From contig CM046348.1 of NCBI GenBank assembly GCA_025403435.1, positions 25,913,899 through 25,977,898 on the forward strand: DNA of 64,000 bases, given 5' to 3'. How positions within the stretch are numbered: position 1 is the first letter of the stretch; every line of letters begins with the position of its first letter. Below are positions 48,086-57,747 of this stretch, piece by piece. The notes under the pieces are model-generated. The model ran no database searches. It saw nothing but the letters and a program-made list of their open reading frames with translations, and was not told the DNA's origin. The stretch comes from Artocarpus heterophyllus. Lineage: Eukaryota; Streptophyta; Magnoliopsida; Rosales; Moraceae. The position numbers and the translations under genes are program-made.

Positions 48086-49552
48086 CTATGAAGTCTGCAA
48101 GGGCTTGAGCCTTGATGGCTGTCCTCGGCACAAAGTGAACATTGTACTGGCCGAGCTCCACCGACCACTTGGCCATCCTGTCATATATTTTTGGGCTTTG
48201 TAAGACTTACCGAAGTGGGGACTTGGTCGGAACCTATATGGTGTGGCCTTGAAAGTAGGGCCGTACTTTTCGAGCAGAAGTGACCAATGCGAAGGCCAAC
48301 TTCTCGAGTAGGGGGTACCGCTCCTTGGCACCCTGAAAAGCGTGGCTGGTATAGTACACTGGCTTTTGGGCTCTGTCTTCTTCTCGGACTAGGACAAAGC
48401 TTACGGCCTTCTCGGACATGGCTAAATAGGTGGTCAAAACTTCCCCAGGCAAAGGTTTGGATAGGAGCTGGGGCATGGCTAAATACTTCTTCAAATTATG
48501 AAAGGTTTTTTCACACTCCCTGCTCCACTCAAACCTCCCTTTGAGTACCTTAAAAAATGGATCACACTTGTCGGTAGCCCGGGAGACAAATCTGGAAAGG
48601 GCCGCTATCATGCTGGTGAGCTTCTGCACCTCCTTCACAGTCCAGGGTGAGTGCATGTCTATAACTGCTTGGGCCTTTGCCGTGTTAACCTCTATTCCTC
48701 GTCGGTTGACCAAAAATCTGAGAAATTTGCCTGAGCTAACCCCGAACACGCACTTCATGGGGTTGAGTTTCATCTCATATTCTTAGAGTATATCAAAGCT
48801 TGCTCGGAGATCAACCATGTGATCCGCTGCTCAAACAGACTTAACCAGCATGCCATCCACGCAGACCTCCATTGTTTTGCGGATCAGCTGAGCAAACATC
48901 TTATTAACTAGGCGCTGGTAGGAAGCCCCGGCATTTTTTAGTCCGAAGGGCATTACTACATAGCAGTATAGACCTTGATCAGTAACAAAAGCCGTTTTCA
49001 CTTAATCTTCCTCGGCCATCCTTATCTGATTGTATCCAGAATATGCATCCATGAAGCTCAGTAGCTCGTGCTGGTCGTTGCGTCGACGAGCTAGTCGATC
49101 AGGGGAAGTGGGAAGCAGTCCTTAGGGCAGGCCTTGTTCAGGTCAGTATAATTGATGCAAACTCGCCACTTTCCATTTGCTTTTTTGACAAGAATGACAT
49201 TTGCCTCTGGATATTTGACCTCTCTGATGAATCCCGTCTTGAGGAGCTTCTGGACCTCTTTGTTTATGGCAGCGTATTTTTCTAGATTGAAAGCCCTTCT
49301 CTTTTGTATCACTGGCTTATGATTGGGTCAGACGTTGAGCCGATGGCAGATCATGCTTGGGTCGACGTCGGGCATGTCCTCATGAGACCATGCAAAAACA
49401 TCCTGATATTCGGTAAGAAATCCCTCCAGATCGGCCTGGATCTCAAGTCTTGGCTGGGATCTAAGTTGGACGGTGTGTTTAGACCTCGCAAGGTCTAGAG
49501 GGAACGGCACCAAGTCTTCAACCGGGGAGGCTCTTACCTCTTTCTTGGGCAT
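48086..49552 (-). pseudogene. Tat reverse transcriptase-RNase H, active site altered
   Basis: Minus-strand segments. 49328-49552 is the protease-RT linker and RT start (FLTEYQDVFAWSHEDMP). 49091-49312 is the RT fingers (KANGKWRVCINYTDLNKACP). The active-site region at 48852-48872 reads MEVCVDGM where the family has YVDD, so the Tyr and the second Asp are gone. 48234-48773 covers the RT thumb and first RNase H (LNPMKCVFGVSSGKFLRFLV, PVYYTSHAF). 48086-48331 is a frame-shifted tail. RT copies RNA to DNA, and without the second Asp no polymerisation is expected. Confidence 0.85.
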
Positions 49553-50174
49553 TCGAGGTCAAGATTGGAAAGCATCTTGGGCACCGAGTCAGTAGGCAGA
49601 TCTGTCTCGTCGACCATGTAAATGGTCGAAACACCCAGGCGATCAGCTATAGCAGCTCTGACGGTGTTGGCGTAACAAGCTCGGGAGTCTTTCTGGGATG
49701 AGCAGATTACTCCAACTCTATCCTCTGTTGGAAACTTCATTGCCAAGTGATATGTGGAGACCACAGCCTTCAATGCGTTCATTGTTGGTCGGCCGATTAT
49801 GATGTTGTATTGAGAGGGCTTGTCAACAACTAGGAAGTCGATGAGCCGAGTGATCTGAGCAATGCCCTCACTAAAGGTAACGGCAGACTGACCTTTCCCA
49901 TTGCTCGGACGCATTTACCCATGAAGCCATAAAGCGGGGTCTAGACTGGTACCATGGTAGCGTTGCTGATCTTCAATTTGTCGAAGGCTTGCTTAAATAG
50001 GATGTCAGCCGAGCTATCGTTATCAATTAACACTCGCCACACTATGTTGTTGGTGATGCATAGCTCGCACATGAGGCCATCGTTGTGCGGATGAATCAAC
50101 TTGTCCGCTTCCTCCTCGATGAATATGATTAAGGTATCCTGTTGGCGGCAAATCTTAGTAACATGTTTGGACAT
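49534..50174 (-). pseudogene. Tat aspartic protease region
   Basis: The minus-strand frame 49941-50174 contains RVLIDNDSSADILF, where Tat proteases usually have DNGSSADIL, so the glycine beside the catalytic Asp is Asp. 49534-49914 continues with LIDFLVVDKPSQYNIIIGRP and MNALKAVVSTYHLAMKFPT, the flap and C-terminal blocks. A stop separates the two. The upstream edge is interrupted by the copia solo LTR. Confidence 0.8.
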
Positions 50175-50288
50175 GTTTATGAATTTGCCCCTTTCGACCA
50201 GTCGAGCTTCTCGGACGTAGGCTCACGGCCCACTTGACGTATTCCTAGTGACAGGCCCTCCGAAGATCATGTGAACGATATTCAGGGG

Positions 50289-52314
50289 TGTTAAACATAT
50301 ATGCCCTAAGGAGTAAAAATGTAATAAGTTTTTGGAGACATTTTTATCAATAAAGAATTTATTATTTATATACCAAATCTTGTCCTCTTTACATTCATAT
50401 TTGTTGTATGTATGTTAAGCAAACAAAAGTCTGAGACTGTCAGTCTAAACCTTAAGAATTGGGCATATGATGGACGGATTATACAGAAGACATGATTCTT
50501 AAGGTGATGGTCTAAATCATACGATTCGCAATCGAGGGAATAAAGTTAGGCGCTTTATTCATGCAAAGATTGTTATGTTGTCTATATCCCTTTTAGGGGA
50601 TAGTTTGTCTTGACCATTGGAGGTGGACTCCGTGAATAGAAACATTGGCACGTTGTCATAAGTGACGATGTGTTGGATCGGGACATAAAGTGAATTGATT
50701 TAGATTAATAATTCTATCTCAGCAAATCGATTCACTTTAGACAATCATTTGTGTTGTATCTTAATCCTAAGATGAATAATGAGCCCGTTGTCTTGGCTTG
50801 TATCATTCGATGTACCAAAGGGTGACACCCACATCTTAATAGTGGTATGCATGCCGGTACGTTGGAGGCATGACTCTTGATAGCGTAGACCTGTTATTCA
50901 TATATATGGAATCCATAACTTCTCTTTAGGAGTAATGATATCCTCTTATATGCATTAACCTGTAATTGAAAAACTAGAGCGCTCAACTGTTTGGATACAT
51001 AGGTGTAACTGAATGGTATACTATCTTTGGATGGTAAGTTTTCTGATGGTGAGATAATGGAATGTATGATAAAAATAATCGGGAAGATAAGACAAAACTT
51101 GTCCTTAAGCCGATTATAGATTATCATATGGGGATACGATACACTATGATATGTCATAGAGACTTAGCTATACGAGCTTTGTAATTCTATGTAGTTCGAG
51201 AGTGCAACTCCAAGCTTTTAGTGGAGTAGTGTTGGAGTTGATAATTATGAAATGTATATTTAGGATATTGGGTTTTATAATTATCAGGAGCTTGAACTAT
51301 ATAGGTCCACTGGGTCCCATTTGCTAGCTCACAACATCCTGTAACAACACGGCGTGCTTTTCCAATAATTGGTAACTTATGTTGGATTTATCAGATTGGT
51401 TGAAATTTGGAAGAATCAAATAATTCATGTCTGTTTATCGGTTGAATTAATTTTGTGATAAAAATTAATTCAAGATAAACTTGTTGAATTGTAAGGATTG
51501 GATAATTCTTGTCTGTTTATCGGTTGATTTAATTTTAGATAAATTAGATCAAGATAAACTTGTAGAATTATTGGGAATTGATTAATTTCTTAGAGATTAT
51601 CTAGATAAAGTTGTTTTGATCAGATAACTTATCTATTGGGTTATTTGAATTAAAACTGAGACTTTATCCTATAGAATCTTGGGTGAAAAATAAAAGATTC
51701 GTAAGATTTTTATTCAATAGTTCGGCCTACCGATGGATGTGTTGGGCCTACCGATGGGGCCTGTTTGGCCTGCCGATCAGGTGGTTCTACCTGCCGATCA
51801 ACTAAGGATAAGATTGCGTATTTCCATGCAGATCTTATCAAATATTGATCCGAACTTGATTCTGTTTCGAGTTTTTGAGACCTAATCTGATAAAGACTGA
51901 CCCCAGGACCAATCTCTATATAAAGGGAGTAAGTCTTAAGAGTTACTTAGATCAATTGAGAGATTAAGAGTGATTCTCTACTAGTGGAATCTAAAAACTC
52001 CCTGAGAGCTTTTGTTCACAAATCACGAACACTTGTCTTGGGTTCTCTCGATTGGTTGGAAGGAGAGTCACCTAGTGGAAGAGCTGTACGTGTAAGCCCA
52101 CACTCACTCCAGTCGTGGATAGAGAATAGCAAAGAAGACCAATTGGTTGAGGCTCTTCTAGAACGTTACTTCTCTTCACGTTTTGTAAGGGTTCTTCGGC
52201 ACACCAAGGTTAGTAAGATCTGGTTAATTTATGCATATAGCATGTCAAACTTGTGTTTTAGAAAATACTCCTATGTAAAATTTTTAAAATTCTATTGCGC
52301 ACTCTTTTTCAAAT
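50289..52314 (+). mobile_element. Copia solo LTR inserted in the Tat element (2026 bp)
   Basis: It starts TGTTAAACATATATGCCC and ends TTTTCAAAT, homologous end to end to the 2032-bp LTRs at 53269 and 60929 but visibly diverged. AGGGG is duplicated at 50284-50288 and 52315-52319. It has a TATA box TATATAAA at 51917-51924 and a dyad array at 51722-51802. No internal region remains, so it arose by recombination between two LTRs. It separates Tat gag from protease. Confidence 0.92.
51720..51804 (+). repeat. Decayed four-unit dyad array upstream of a TATA box
   Basis: Units near 51722, 51745, 51768 and 51790 read TTCGGCCTACCGAT, TTGGGCCTACCGAT, TTTGGCCTGCCGAT and TTCTACCTGCCGAT. The array ends about 115 bp upstream of TATATAAA at 51917. 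The orientation matches that in the intact copia LTRs. Confidence 0.8.
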
Positions 52315-52344
52315 AGGGGGTTTCGAGGTGTTCCCACAGTCGTT

Positions 52345-53263
52345 TCAGGTGCGGTTCGATGCATCTCGGCTCGATGGTTCATTCCTTCCCAAGGTGGAGC
52401 CTGGGGTTATAACCCACTCAACAAACTCCCTTAATTGCCCCTCGTAGACCAATCTTTCAATCTGGTCCTTCAGCTGAATGCATTCGCGAGTATGGTGTCC
52501 CACATCCTTATAGAACTCGCAGTATCTAGCTTGGTCTCGCTTTGTCTTACTGCCCTTAAGCTTGGGCGGCGGTACGAGCAGGTTCCTACCGCTTACCTGG
52601 GCAAGCACTTCATCAATAGTCGCTACCAGGGGTGTGTAGCTTTGAAACTTCCCGGGCGACGCTTTTGGATTCTCAGGTTTCTTCTCTTTCTTTTGCTTCT
52701 TATTTCGCTCGATACTGGTCTGCTCCGGTGCCTTCCTTTGCTTCTTTTCCTTCTTGGTCCCACTGGGGCTAGCCTCCTCCTTACGGCTTTTCATGTACTC
52801 TGAGGCGTTGGCGTACCTTTGCGTATAGCCAAGCATTTGTGAAAAAGTGCTCAGCTGCTTGAAGGCCAAAGACCATGAACTTTTTGTCTCGGAGACCCCC
52901 TACAAAAATGTGCTTGAGGGTCTCATCTTCGACGTGTTGACCTCCAGAGCTGCTCGGGTAAACCGGTTGATATAGTCTTAGATGTTGTCGTCCCCTTGCT
53001 TGACGGCATATAGGTATGTGATCTCTTTTCCCTGTGTCTTCGTCAGGGAGAAGGCTGCTGAGAAAGCGTCAGTGAGTTGTCGGAAAGAAGTTATAGAGGC
53101 TGGTTCAAGTCTTCGAAACCACTGCTGAGCTTGCCTAGTTAATGTCAACGAAAAGGCTTTGCATATCGCTACATCGCTGACATTCTGAAGGAGCATATTT
53201 CCTCTGAACAATTCAACATACTTGTCGGCATCTGCGGTCCCATCGTAGGCCTTAATTTATGGG
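52345..53263 (-). pseudogene. Tat gag, central and C-terminal part
   Basis: The minus-strand frame 52978-53211 contains the retrotransposon gag helical domain (FRGNMLLQNVSDVAICKAFS, then QQWFRRLEPASITSFRQL). 52345-52869 is a basic linker (KKEKKQRK) followed by a knuckle-like YCEFYKDVGHHTRECIQLKD. This is the Tat gag end, with a CxxxxxxHxxxxC-type metal-binding segment. A stop at about 52975-52980 breaks it. The N-terminal half lies 9.7 kb away at 62966-63666, separated by the copia insertion. Confidence 0.85.
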
Positions 53264-54705
53264 ACCTTTGTTAGACATGTATGCTCTAAGGAGTAAAAAT
53301 GTAATACGTTTTTGGAGACATTTTTATCAATAAAGAATTTATTCATTTATATATACCAAATATTGTCCTCTTTACGTTCATATTTGTTGAATGTATGATA
53401 AGCAAACAGTAGTCTGAGACTGTCAGTCTAAACCTTAAGAGTTGGGCATATGATGGGATGATTATGCGGTAGACACGACTCTTAAGGTGATGGTCTAAAA
53501 TATATGATCCGCAATCGAGGGAATAAAGTTGGGCGCTTTATTCATGTAAAGATTGTTATGTTGTCTATATCCCTTTTGGGAGATGGTTTGTCTTGGCCAT
53601 CGGAGTTGGACTCCGTGAATAGAAACATTGGCGCGTTGTCATAGGTGACGATGTGTTGGATCGGGACATAAAGTGAATTGATTTGGATTAATAATTCTGT
53701 CTTGGCAAATCGATTCACTTTAGACAGTCGTTTGTATTGTATCTTAATCCTGAGATGAATAATGGGCCCGTTGTCTCGACTTGTGTCTTTTGATGTACCA
53801 ATGGGTGACTCCCACATCTCTATAGTGGCATGCATGCCGGTACGTTGGAGGCATGACTCTTGATAGCGTAGACTTGTTATTCATAGATATGGAATCCATA
53901 GCTCCTCTTTAGGAGTAATGATATCCTCTTATATGCGTTGTCCTGTAATTGGAAAACTGGAGCGCTCAACCATTTGGATACATAGGTGTAACCGAATGGT
54001 ATACTATCTTTGGATGGTAAGTTTTCTAATGGTGAGACAATGGAACGTAAGATAAAAATAATCGGGAAGGTAAGACAGAACTTGTCCTTAAGCCGATTAT
54101 GGATGATCATATGGGGATGCGATACACTATGATATGTCATGGAGACTTAGCTACACGAGCTTCGTAATTCTATAAAGTTCGAGAGTGCAGCTCCAAGCTT
54201 TTAGTGGAGTAGCGTTGGAGTTGATAATTGTGAAATGTATATCTGGGATATTGGGTTTCATAATTATCATGAGCTTGAACTTTATAGGTCCATTTTGGTC
54301 CCCTTTGCTAGCTCACAAAGTCCTGTAACGACACGGCGTGCTTTTCCAATAATTGGTGACTTATGTCGGATTTATCAGATTGGTTTAAAATTTATAAGAA
54401 TCAAATAATTCATGTCTGTTTATCGGTTGAATTAATTATGTAAGAAATTAGTTCAAGATGAACTTGTTGAATTATGGCGTTCGGATAATTCTTGTCTGTT
54501 TATCGGTTGTTTTAATTTTGGACAATTAGAACAAGATAAACTTGTAGAATTATTTGAATTGATTTATTTTCTTAGAGATTATCTTGATAGAGTTTGTTTT
54601 GATCAGATATCTTTTCTATTGGGCTATTTGAATCAAAACTGAGACTTTATCCTTTAGAATCTCGGGTGGAAAATAAAAGATTCGCGGAGATTTTTTCTCG
54701 GCAGT

Positions 54706-54781
54706 TCGGCCTGCCGATCAGAAAGTTCGGCCTGCCGAACTGGCCAGTTCGGCCTGCCTATCTCACAGTTCGGCATGCCGA
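54706..54781 (+). repeat. Four-unit phased dyad array in the copia U3
   Basis: Units start at 54706, 54727, 54749 and 54770, at intervals of 21, 22 and 21 bp. They are of the form TCGGCCTGCCGA, TCGGCCTGCCGA, TCGGCCTGCCTA and TCGGCATGCCGA. The array ends 119 bp upstream of the TATA box, in promoter position. Its orientation is opposite to the array in the same element's leader (55813-55993). Confidence 0.92.
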
Positions 54782-54892
54782 CCGCAACAGCTAAGATTAC
54801 GCGTTTTTCACGCGTATCTTATCAGATATTGATCCGAACTTGATTCTGTTTCGATTTTTGAGACCTAATCTGATATGGACTGACCCCAAGGA

Positions 54893-54908
54893 CCAATAGG
54901 TATAAAAA
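54893..54908 (+). promoter_or_regulatory. Copia LTR core promoter (CCAAT and TATA)
   Basis: CCAAT at 54893-54897 is followed by TATAAAAA at 54901-54908. The spacing of the two boxes is tight, so the TATA box is the firmer call. Transcription would begin about 25-30 bp downstream. The same sequence is in the 3' LTR at 62553-62568. Confidence 0.75.
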
Positions 54909-55302
54909 GGGAGTGAGTCTAATGATTTACTCAGATCAATTTGAGAGATTAAGAGTGATACTCTTCTAGTGAGCATCTGAAAACTCCCTGAGAGCTTTTG
55001 TTCACAAATCACGAACACTAGCTTTGGGTTCTCTCTATTGGTTGGAAGGAGAGTCACCGGTGGAAGAGCTGTACGTGTGAGCCCACACTCACTCCGGTTG
55101 TGGATAGAGAATAGCAAAGAAGACCAGTTGGTTGAGGCTCTTCTGGAACGTTACTTCTCTACACAGGTCGCGGAGGTTCTTCGGCACACTGAGGTTAGTA
55201 AGATCTGTTTAATTTATACATATAACATGTCATACTTGTATTTTGGAAAATACTCTGATGAAAATTTTTTAAAATTCCGCTGCGCACTTTGTTTCCAACA
55301 AT

Positions 55303-55314
55303 TGGTATCAGAGC
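55303..55314 (+). promoter_or_regulatory. Copia primer-binding site, initiator tRNA-Met type
   Basis: TGGTATCAGAGC begins two bases after the LTR terminus CAACA. It primes minus-strand DNA synthesis. Confidence 0.95.
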
Positions 55315-56961
55315 CGAGGTTTTTACATAAATTTGCAAGTTTGTGATCATGTTATATGCATAAATTTTGTGATCTTAATCTCTCCTATGCTTGAATTGAA
55401 TTTTATAGAGAGATGGCACTCTAGGTTTCTATATAATATATATGTTGTCATGGATTATGTGGTGAATGTTTATTAATTAATTATGGTTGATTAAATTGTT
55501 GTTTAATTATTTATTAATTAATTAATACCGGTTATGGTTCCTTAGAGGTTAGAATGTGTATCTAGGTTTTTCATGTAATTAGATGGCGGACTATCATCTC
55601 CGTCTAGGAATTATTTAATTTTTAATTTGTAAGAATTTTGTAATTAAATAATTATTCGGAGAAGACGGAACGAGAAGTCGGATCTTGAAGATAGATGATG
55701 GCGCCTCCAGGTATTTCCTGAGTCTCTGATTTTGTGTTTTTGAATTGTTGAAAATAAAATTGATGAATTGCATTAAAATTGTATTTTCTGGATTGAGTGT
55801 TTTCTGCTCGGTCGGCATGCCGGACCTCACAGTTCGGCAGGCCGAAGGTCACAGATCGGCAGGCCGGACGTACGGTCCGGCAGGCCGACAGTGGGGCAGA
55901 AATTTTGGTGCTCTGCCGGCAGGCCGAACCTTCATGTTCGGCAGGCCGAACCACCATGATCGGCAGACCGATCACCTAGATCGGCCTGCCGACAGAGAGC
56001 ATCCAGGTGTCCAGAAAAGGTGCAATTTTTCAGTGCAGTTTTAATTTTATTTTTGGGACGATTCTGAGAAACATTAAATTTGGATATGACCGGAAATATG
56101 AAGTGTTCGATTCATACGGGATTGAGGACTTGAAGATGGATATTACATGAAGAAGGATACAGCTTGAGGATTCAAGGATGAAGAATCGATAAATGTCTCG
56201 ATTATTCTCTTGTAATCTTAGTTTTTTCTATTCTCTAGGGTGGAACCATAATATTACGGTTATTATTATTATGCTTGTAGCTTTGCTTGATTGCTTTGCT
56301 TGTCTGCATTATAATATGATTTACCATGTATATTGATAACATGTCATATAGAATAGGAAGTGCCGCTCATATTAAAATTGTTCATGCATAATTTTAAAAT
56401 AAAACCTTGACTTCAAAAGATTGAGTGGGAGAAGGTTTTCGAAGAGAGAACCTAAGGCCTCCATCGTTGGTCCATAGGAAGAACATGATGGTCCCAACCC
56501 CTAGGAAGGGATTTCTATTATGTACCAGATTGGATCTCTAAAAGGATAAGGTATTTTAGTATGATTTATGGTTGCACACCCCTAGGTGGTGATTATAAAT
56601 CATGGATAAAATATTGAAACGGTGGTTATACACTCACGTTAATTTTATTATTAACCTCCCCTAGGAGCTCTGTTAATAAAATTAATGGCCAAAGAAACGA
56701 TTATTAGTATATGCTGGATCATACAGGTCCTGGATGGCATATATTAATCAGGAGGGGATCCGTGTTCCTGATTGAATTTGGCATGACTCCCCTAGGAGCT
56801 TGTTGAATTCTGAGTTGGGAATTATCGTTGTAAGGTTGCGATATTTTCAAGGTTTTGACACATAAACACATTTGTATGATTTTACATGATTGTGTTATCT
56901 TACTAAATTATTAAATATGTTTGCTTATGTTTGGTATATGATTCTTTATTGTAGATTGAAA
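55315..56961 (+). other. Copia leader (5' untranslated region, ~1.6 kb)
   Basis: A long non-coding leader lies between the primer-binding site and gag. It contains the eight-unit dyad array and a patch with repeated CCCCTAGG-A/T words around 56498-56800 (near CCCCTAGGAAGG, CCCCTAGGTGG and CCCCTAGGAGC). An acceptor-like TTTATTGTAG lies at 56945-56954, eight bases before the gag ATG, so a leader intron is possible. No long frame is supported. Confidence 0.75.
55811..55993 (+). repeat. Eight-unit phased dyad array in the copia leader
   Basis: Cores start at 55813, 55835, 55857, 55878, 55917, 55939, 55961 and 55982, giving intervals of 22, 22, 21, 39, 22, 22 and 21. The first seven are of the CGGCAGGCCGA type (one CGGCATGCCGG, one CGGCAGACCGA). 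The last is the inverse CGGCCTGCCGA. The 39-bp gap is close to two intervals, as if one unit were lost. The same motif and spacing occur in the gypsy LTR at 19715-19880. Confidence 0.93.
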
Positions 56962-57747
56962 ATGTCTAAAAACGCTTTATCATCGATACTTGACAAAAAC
57001 CAATTGACCGGTGAGAACTATAATGATTGGAAACGGAACCTGGACATCGTCCTTTCCTTTGAGAAACTAAAATATGTACTGACAACTCCTTGTCCTCCCG
57101 AGCCTACGGGAGACTCAAGTAATGAGCAATTCCAAGCGTACGACCGCTGGAAAGATGCTAATGATCAGGCCCGCTGCTATGTTATGGCTAGCATGAATAA
57201 CGTGCTGCAGGCTCAACATCAGGATTATGAGACTACGAAGCAGATCTTGGATAATCTTGAGGACATGTTTGGAGGCCAGGCCATAACAAAGCGGCAAGGG
57301 GCGCTTCGGAAACTCTTAAACTGTAGACAGAGACCGGGGACATATGTAAAGGAGCACATGATGTTGGTCATGGGTTACCTCGCTGAGGCTCAAACCAATG
57401 GAGCCGACATCGATGCTGAAACTCAGATGACTATGGTCTTTGAGACTCTGTCTAAGGATTTTATTCCGTTTAGAGCTACTTTTAATCTGAGCAATAGACG
57501 GGATATGACCTTGACAGAACTGATGAAACAGTTACAGGAGTTTGAACTGCTGATCAGGGAGTCTCCTGCTGGTGGAGAGGCCAATATGGTAGCTGCTTCT
57601 GGTTCCAATCCTAACTCTGGAATGGAAAGAAGCAACGGGCCAAGAGTGGTAAGTCTTCTATTCCTATTGCTACCAAGAGCAAGAAGAAAAAGAAGAAGAA
57701 CCCAAAGAAGCTTAAGTGCTTCTTCTGTGGTAAGGTCGGGCATATAA
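56962..57747 (+). CDS. Copia gag
   Basis: The frame is open from 56890, but the ATG at 56962 ([12 protein letters not shown]) gives a typical copia gag start, just after an acceptor-like TTGTAG. Residues ~13-35 hold [18 protein letters not shown], and then come [22 protein letters not shown] and [12 protein letters not shown], the UBN2-type gag helical region. Family-like sequence ends at about 57615. After that this frame runs into a meaningless Arg/Leu-rich tail (to 57747). The zinc knuckle lies in the next frame (57717-57758). Gag forms the virus-like particle and packages RNA. A single-base loss near 57612-57627 would explain the frame change, and an assembly error is possible. Confidence 0.92.
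   Translation: MSKNALSSILDKNQLTGENYNDWKRNLDIVLSFEKLKYVLTTPCPPEPTGDSSNEQFQAYDRWKDANDQARCYVMASMNNVLQAQHQDYETTKQILDNLEDMFGGQAITKRQGALRKLLNCRQRPGTYVKEHMMLVMGYLAEAQTNGADIDAETQMTMVFETLSKDFIPFRATFNLSNRRDMTLTELMKQLQEFELLIRESPAGGEANMVAASGSNPNSGMERSNGPRVVSLLFLLLPRARRKRRRTQRSLSASSVVRSGI

Larger units (their letters stand above)
53269..55300 (+). repeat. 5' LTR of the young copia element
   Basis: It runs from TGTTAGACATG to TTTCCAACA, 2032 bp. It contains a four-unit dyad array (54706-54781) and a TATA box (54901-54908), so U3 is about 1.6 kb. Small frames inside it (for example those complementary to 53542-53835 and 53877-54140) recur in every LTR copy only because the LTRs are copies. I see no coding signature. 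Confidence 0.96.

Noticed and set aside
53542..54140. Minus-strand frames of 97 and 87 codons in the copia LTR, repeated at 61202-61800
   Set aside because: They recur only because the two LTRs are copies. The solo LTR copy keeps only the 87-codon one and the 97-codon one is lost, and no family signature is present.
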